Part shown: in pieces, positions 60,808-64,000 of the stretch
Layout: every line of letters begins with the position of its first letter
Numbering within the stretch: position 1 is the stretch's first letter
Source of the DNA: Aquatica leii
Lineage: Eukaryota > Arthropoda > Insecta > Coleoptera > Lampyridae
DNA: 64,000 bases
Reading direction: 5' to 3'
NCBI GenBank assembly: GCA_035610365.1
Contig: CM069439.1
Location: forward strand, 15,451,533-15,515,532
Program-made: the position numbers and the translations under genes
The notes under the pieces: model-generated
Told to the model about the DNA's origin: nothing
The model's database searches: none
What the model saw: the letters and a program-made list of their open reading frames with translations, nothing else

Positions 60808-63313
60808 GGGGAGACTGGGGAGGTGTGATACTATGGGAAAGTAGATACACGTTTAAATTTGCCACCAGAACTGTTTGGCGGGCAACTGTTTTAGCATCGC
60901 TGTAATGCTCTTGCGTATGCAAGACATGTGATGTTAGTGTGTGTTCGTTTCACTGTGAAGTCAAGAATTTACGGCAAAAAGACTGATTTCAGTGAATATT
61001 TTGTGAATTTTTGAAAGGTAAGTGTAAGCATTTTAAGGACAACTTAACCCAGTTATCCCGGTTATCAAATTTACATAGGATGTGCATACTTGTAGCTCTA
61101 ATTTGCCGTAAAATTCATGTAAATATTGTAGATTGTAGGTTAGCTGTTCAAGAATTTTTAGATGGGTCTAAACTAAAACCTACAGCTAATAAATACCGTA
61201 TCGATAAAATGACTTTGCGAAGATACGTTGCACGAAGCACAGGGACAATGGCGATCAGATGAAATTCTTCCCCAACTATGCAGGTTCTCAGTTTTTTTCT
61301 GATGATGAAGAGAAACGTTTAGCAGAATATTTACTAACAGCTGCCAGGATGAATTATGGTCTTACATCAAAACGCTTTAGAAAATGAAAAGAAAATTTCC
61401 CAGAACTGGAAAAGGAATGAAACAGCTTCCTATGACTGGCTTCGAGGCTTTATGTCCCGAAACAAGCAACTGTCACTCCGAACACCAGAACAGCTTTTAA
61501 CAGATACACAGTGGGAGAATTTTATGATTTACTTGCAGAAGTATTACGTCGATTGTGATGAAACTGGAGTCCAGACCGTCCACAAACCTGGCAAAATAAT
61601 TTCCCAAAAAAGACAAAAACAGGTATCTAAAGTCACTTCCGGTGAACGGGGTACAATAGTCACAGTCCTGTGTACCATAAATGCAACCGGAAACTCAATT
61701 CCTCCGTTATTTGTATTTCCACGTGTTTGTGAACAACATTACATGACAACTGGAGCACCGCCAGGCTCCAAAGCTGTGACAAACCCAAGTGGATGGATGA
61801 CAATAGACAATTTTGAAATATATCTGTTGCACTTCATAAAATTTGTAAAATGTACACCTGACAAGAAAGTTCTACTGATACTAAATAATCATTGTAGCCA
61901 TACATCGTCCAAAGGACTAGATATCTGCAAGGAAAATGGTATCGTTTTATTAACGATACCCCCGCATACAAGTCAATTACAACATTTGGATGTGGCTGTC
62001 TACGGCCTCTTTAAAACATATTACAATGAAACTTGCGATGACTTCATGGTGCAAAATCCTGGTCAGACTATCGCTTTAAAAGATATCGCAAAGCTTGTTG
62101 GCAATGCATAACAACGGGCTTTTACTCCAACTAATATAATAAAGGGATTTTTAAAAACGGGTATTTACCCCTTGAATTAGCACCTTTTTGCAGATCATGA
62201 CTTTCTTACTGCAAAGGTTACAGATAAACCTGATCCATTACACCGAGAAGAGGCAACAACATGTGCTTTTAGCGATGGACACCATACACTAGAACCAATT
62301 CCTGAGACCCCCGAAGAAATAAGAGTACCTGGACCTTCCCGCCCTTATAAAACCCCTTAAGAAATAAGAGCACTTCCTCAGGCTCCACCAAGAAAACGAC
62401 AAAAAACAGGAAGGAAACCTGCAAAGACAAAAATCCTAACAGATACTCCTAATATGGCAGAAATAAAAAGTGAACATCAAAAAAGACAAGAACAGAAGAA
62501 TACTGCTGCCAAGAAAAACACCAAGAAAAACCTTACTACAGACGAAATATCAATATGAAAGAGATTGTGAAGCAAAAGAAAGAAAAGGCTGTAGAGGATG
62601 AGTCTGATTCAGATAATCTCGCATTCTACTCATCATCGTCTAGTGAAATAACGGACATAGAAGAACAAATTGAGAAGGAGAGAGAAGAAGAAGATTTTGT
62701 TATAGGTATGATAAACGTAAATGATTATGTGTTAGTACGATTTGTGACTAGGAAAACTGAAAAACACTACGTGGGAAAGATTTTAGAGAAAGTGGAATGT
62801 GGAGAATATTTGATAAATTTTATGCGACGGAAGAAGCTTGGCTACCATTTTGTTTTCCCTGACGTGGAGGATCAATCTATGGTATCTGAAGACGACATTA
62901 GGAAGTTACCACCACCAAGTTTTGTGGGTGGAACTGCTAGATCCAAAAGAAGACTGGTGTTTCCTATTAATTTTGATAACTAGATATTTTTACGTTCCTA
63001 ATGCAAAAATATCCCAATAAATACTTAGAAATGTTTTAAAAGCCCAAAGCATGTGCTTTTCTCACCACGTATCAAGGCTCCCACACATTGTATCAAAACT
63101 CCCTTATTATGGGAGGAATGATACAAGATGCAAGTTAATGAAAAAAAATAACATATCTCTCATTATACCCTGAATCAATCAATTTCAACCAGCTAAAATT
63201 TATTGCAACTTAATAGGCTACTTAAGGCACCATCTAGGGAATTTATAGAATTTATACTTACTTGTATTTTTCACTTCATGTGTTAAGTGTATCAAACCTC
63301 CCCCAGTCTCCCC
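60808..63313 (+). mobile_element. pogo/Tigger DNA transposon, 2.5 kb
   Basis: GGGGAGACTGGGGAGGTGTG opens the element and the reverse complement of its end reads GGGGAGACTGGGGGAGGTTT. TA stands on both sides (60806-60807, 63314-63315), the target duplication of the Tc1/mariner/pogo group. The transposase pieces inside run in the same direction. Confidence 0.88.
61011..62983 (+). pseudogene. pogo/CENP-B-type transposase, inactive
   Basis: The N-terminus (about 61120-61250) has a psq/CENP-B helix-turn-helix ending KYRIDKMTLRRYVARS. After frame breaks the DDE region is open from 61356 to 62111: ETASYDWLRGFMSRN, DCDETGVQTV (first Asp), VLLILNNHCSH (61884-61886 is AAT, Asn where the second catalytic Asp is expected) and QLQHLDVAVYGLFK (third Asp). 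Between LSLRTPEQLL and the first Asp about 20 residues are missing compared with relatives. A further stop (QRAFTP...) and shifts lead to a Lys-rich linker and the open C-terminal part 62555-62983, which has an acidic coiled stretch and a NDYVLVRFVTRKTEKHYVGK SH3-like or Tudor-like module. The damage makes it inactive. Confidence 0.85.
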
Positions 63314-63315
63314 TA

Positions 63316-64000
63316 ACTAAAATAAGAAAATAACCGAATCGATTAATTGCGACATTTTTTTTCAACGGCGAAGATAAATTCTTCCCTTTTGTTCTCGACG
63401 AAAAGACAATTACTACTATACCTTACACAGTGTACAGTGTACATTCTAATAGGTTTTCCTGTAAAAATTCAAACAGGGATAACCACCGCTCGCCCGAACT
63501 TGTAATAAAAGCAATATAACAGACACACACGTTAAAATTTTTAAAAATATGACAGATATGTAAAATATAAATATGTTTAATCACTTCAGCTTTTTACACA
63601 TTTATTATTTCTTGTATTAAACAGGGCAATATTTAGACTTTCAAAAACTCGTTATCATTAATTGAAAACGAAGAACAAAAAGAAGATACACGTACTTATT
63701 TTATGTCAAAGAAAATTTTGATACACAATAAATTTTTAACGAGAAAAACAATAAAAACTTCAGCTAGTACGGTCGACTATTTTTTGGCACAAATTTTGGA
63801 ACAAATATTAAAGAAAATACTTTTCATATCCTCGTGTAATTATTTTAAACTTATACAATTAATTTGTAGTAGTTTAATAAATGGTCGTAGATGTGTAAAC
63901 GCGGTTTAAGATCATAAGGATTCTCCCTCGTATACAAGCAAAACCAGTATTTAACATTTTTATGCTTCAGGGTGGGTATTTAAAAAGCAATAAGCCGGTT
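63316..64000. other. AT-rich DNA at the right edge
   Basis: No gene, exon or repeat recognised. Confidence 0.45.

Noticed and set aside
1..64000. tRNA, rRNA genes and CRISPR arrays
   Set aside because: None was seen on either strand; the only regular tandem arrays are the Foldback-like ends and a short TA/TG run.

Overview
The window is AT-rich eukaryotic DNA with short GT-AG introns, C2H2 zinc-finger exons, and a dense mixture of retrotransposons, DNA transposons and MITEs. This is typical of a large insect genome. A beetle would fit the transposon mix, but the order is a guess. Four host genes can be supported; the rest is mostly mobile DNA in several stages of decay.

Layout. (1) 1-4760: antisense Ty3/gypsy element (LTR, gag and broken pol), lying in an intron of the next gene. 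(2) 5541-8645, plus strand: last four exons of a multi-C2H2 zinc-finger gene of the ZNF423/ZNF521 (Drosophila Oaz) type. (3) 9732-31256, minus strand: a convergent gene whose four coding exons join in phase into a 385-residue protein with two NPF motifs and a Lys/Arg-Pro stretch, function unrecognised. Its 6.5 kb and 13.8 kb introns hold a CR1-like LINE, a hAT transposase remnant, an IS630-like transposase split by a Foldback-like element, a Tc1 relic, and RTE and Jockey-group LINEs. (4) 31.3-40.5 kb: intergenic DNA with R1-clade LINE pieces in both orientations, Penelope-like fragments, MITEs and a 270-bp inverted/direct repeat mosaic. (5) 40537-48966, plus strand: a complete 17-exon Mon2 gene (1646 codons), the Golgi/endosome BIG-related scaffold. 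(6) 49.4-56.4 kb: a LINE ORF1 island split by a 1.5 kb element that itself carries two hairpin elements, then AT-rich DNA. (7) 56413-57023, minus strand: the last two exons of a membrane protein ending in a PDZ-type tail. (8) 57-64 kb: nested MITEs and a 2.5 kb pogo/Tigger element with matching termini and a TA target duplication.

The host genes have no evident operon-like or pathway relation. The most distinctive content is mobile: a Foldback-like element with a 9-bp target duplication inside another transposase, two Tourist/Harbinger-like hairpins with TTA duplications, four elements sharing a CCCA-AGYARC-like terminus, MITEs nested in MITEs, and the rearranged repeat block at 38.5 kb. Exon boundaries were set by eye from splice sites and reading phase. 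Family names rest on motif recognition without database searches.
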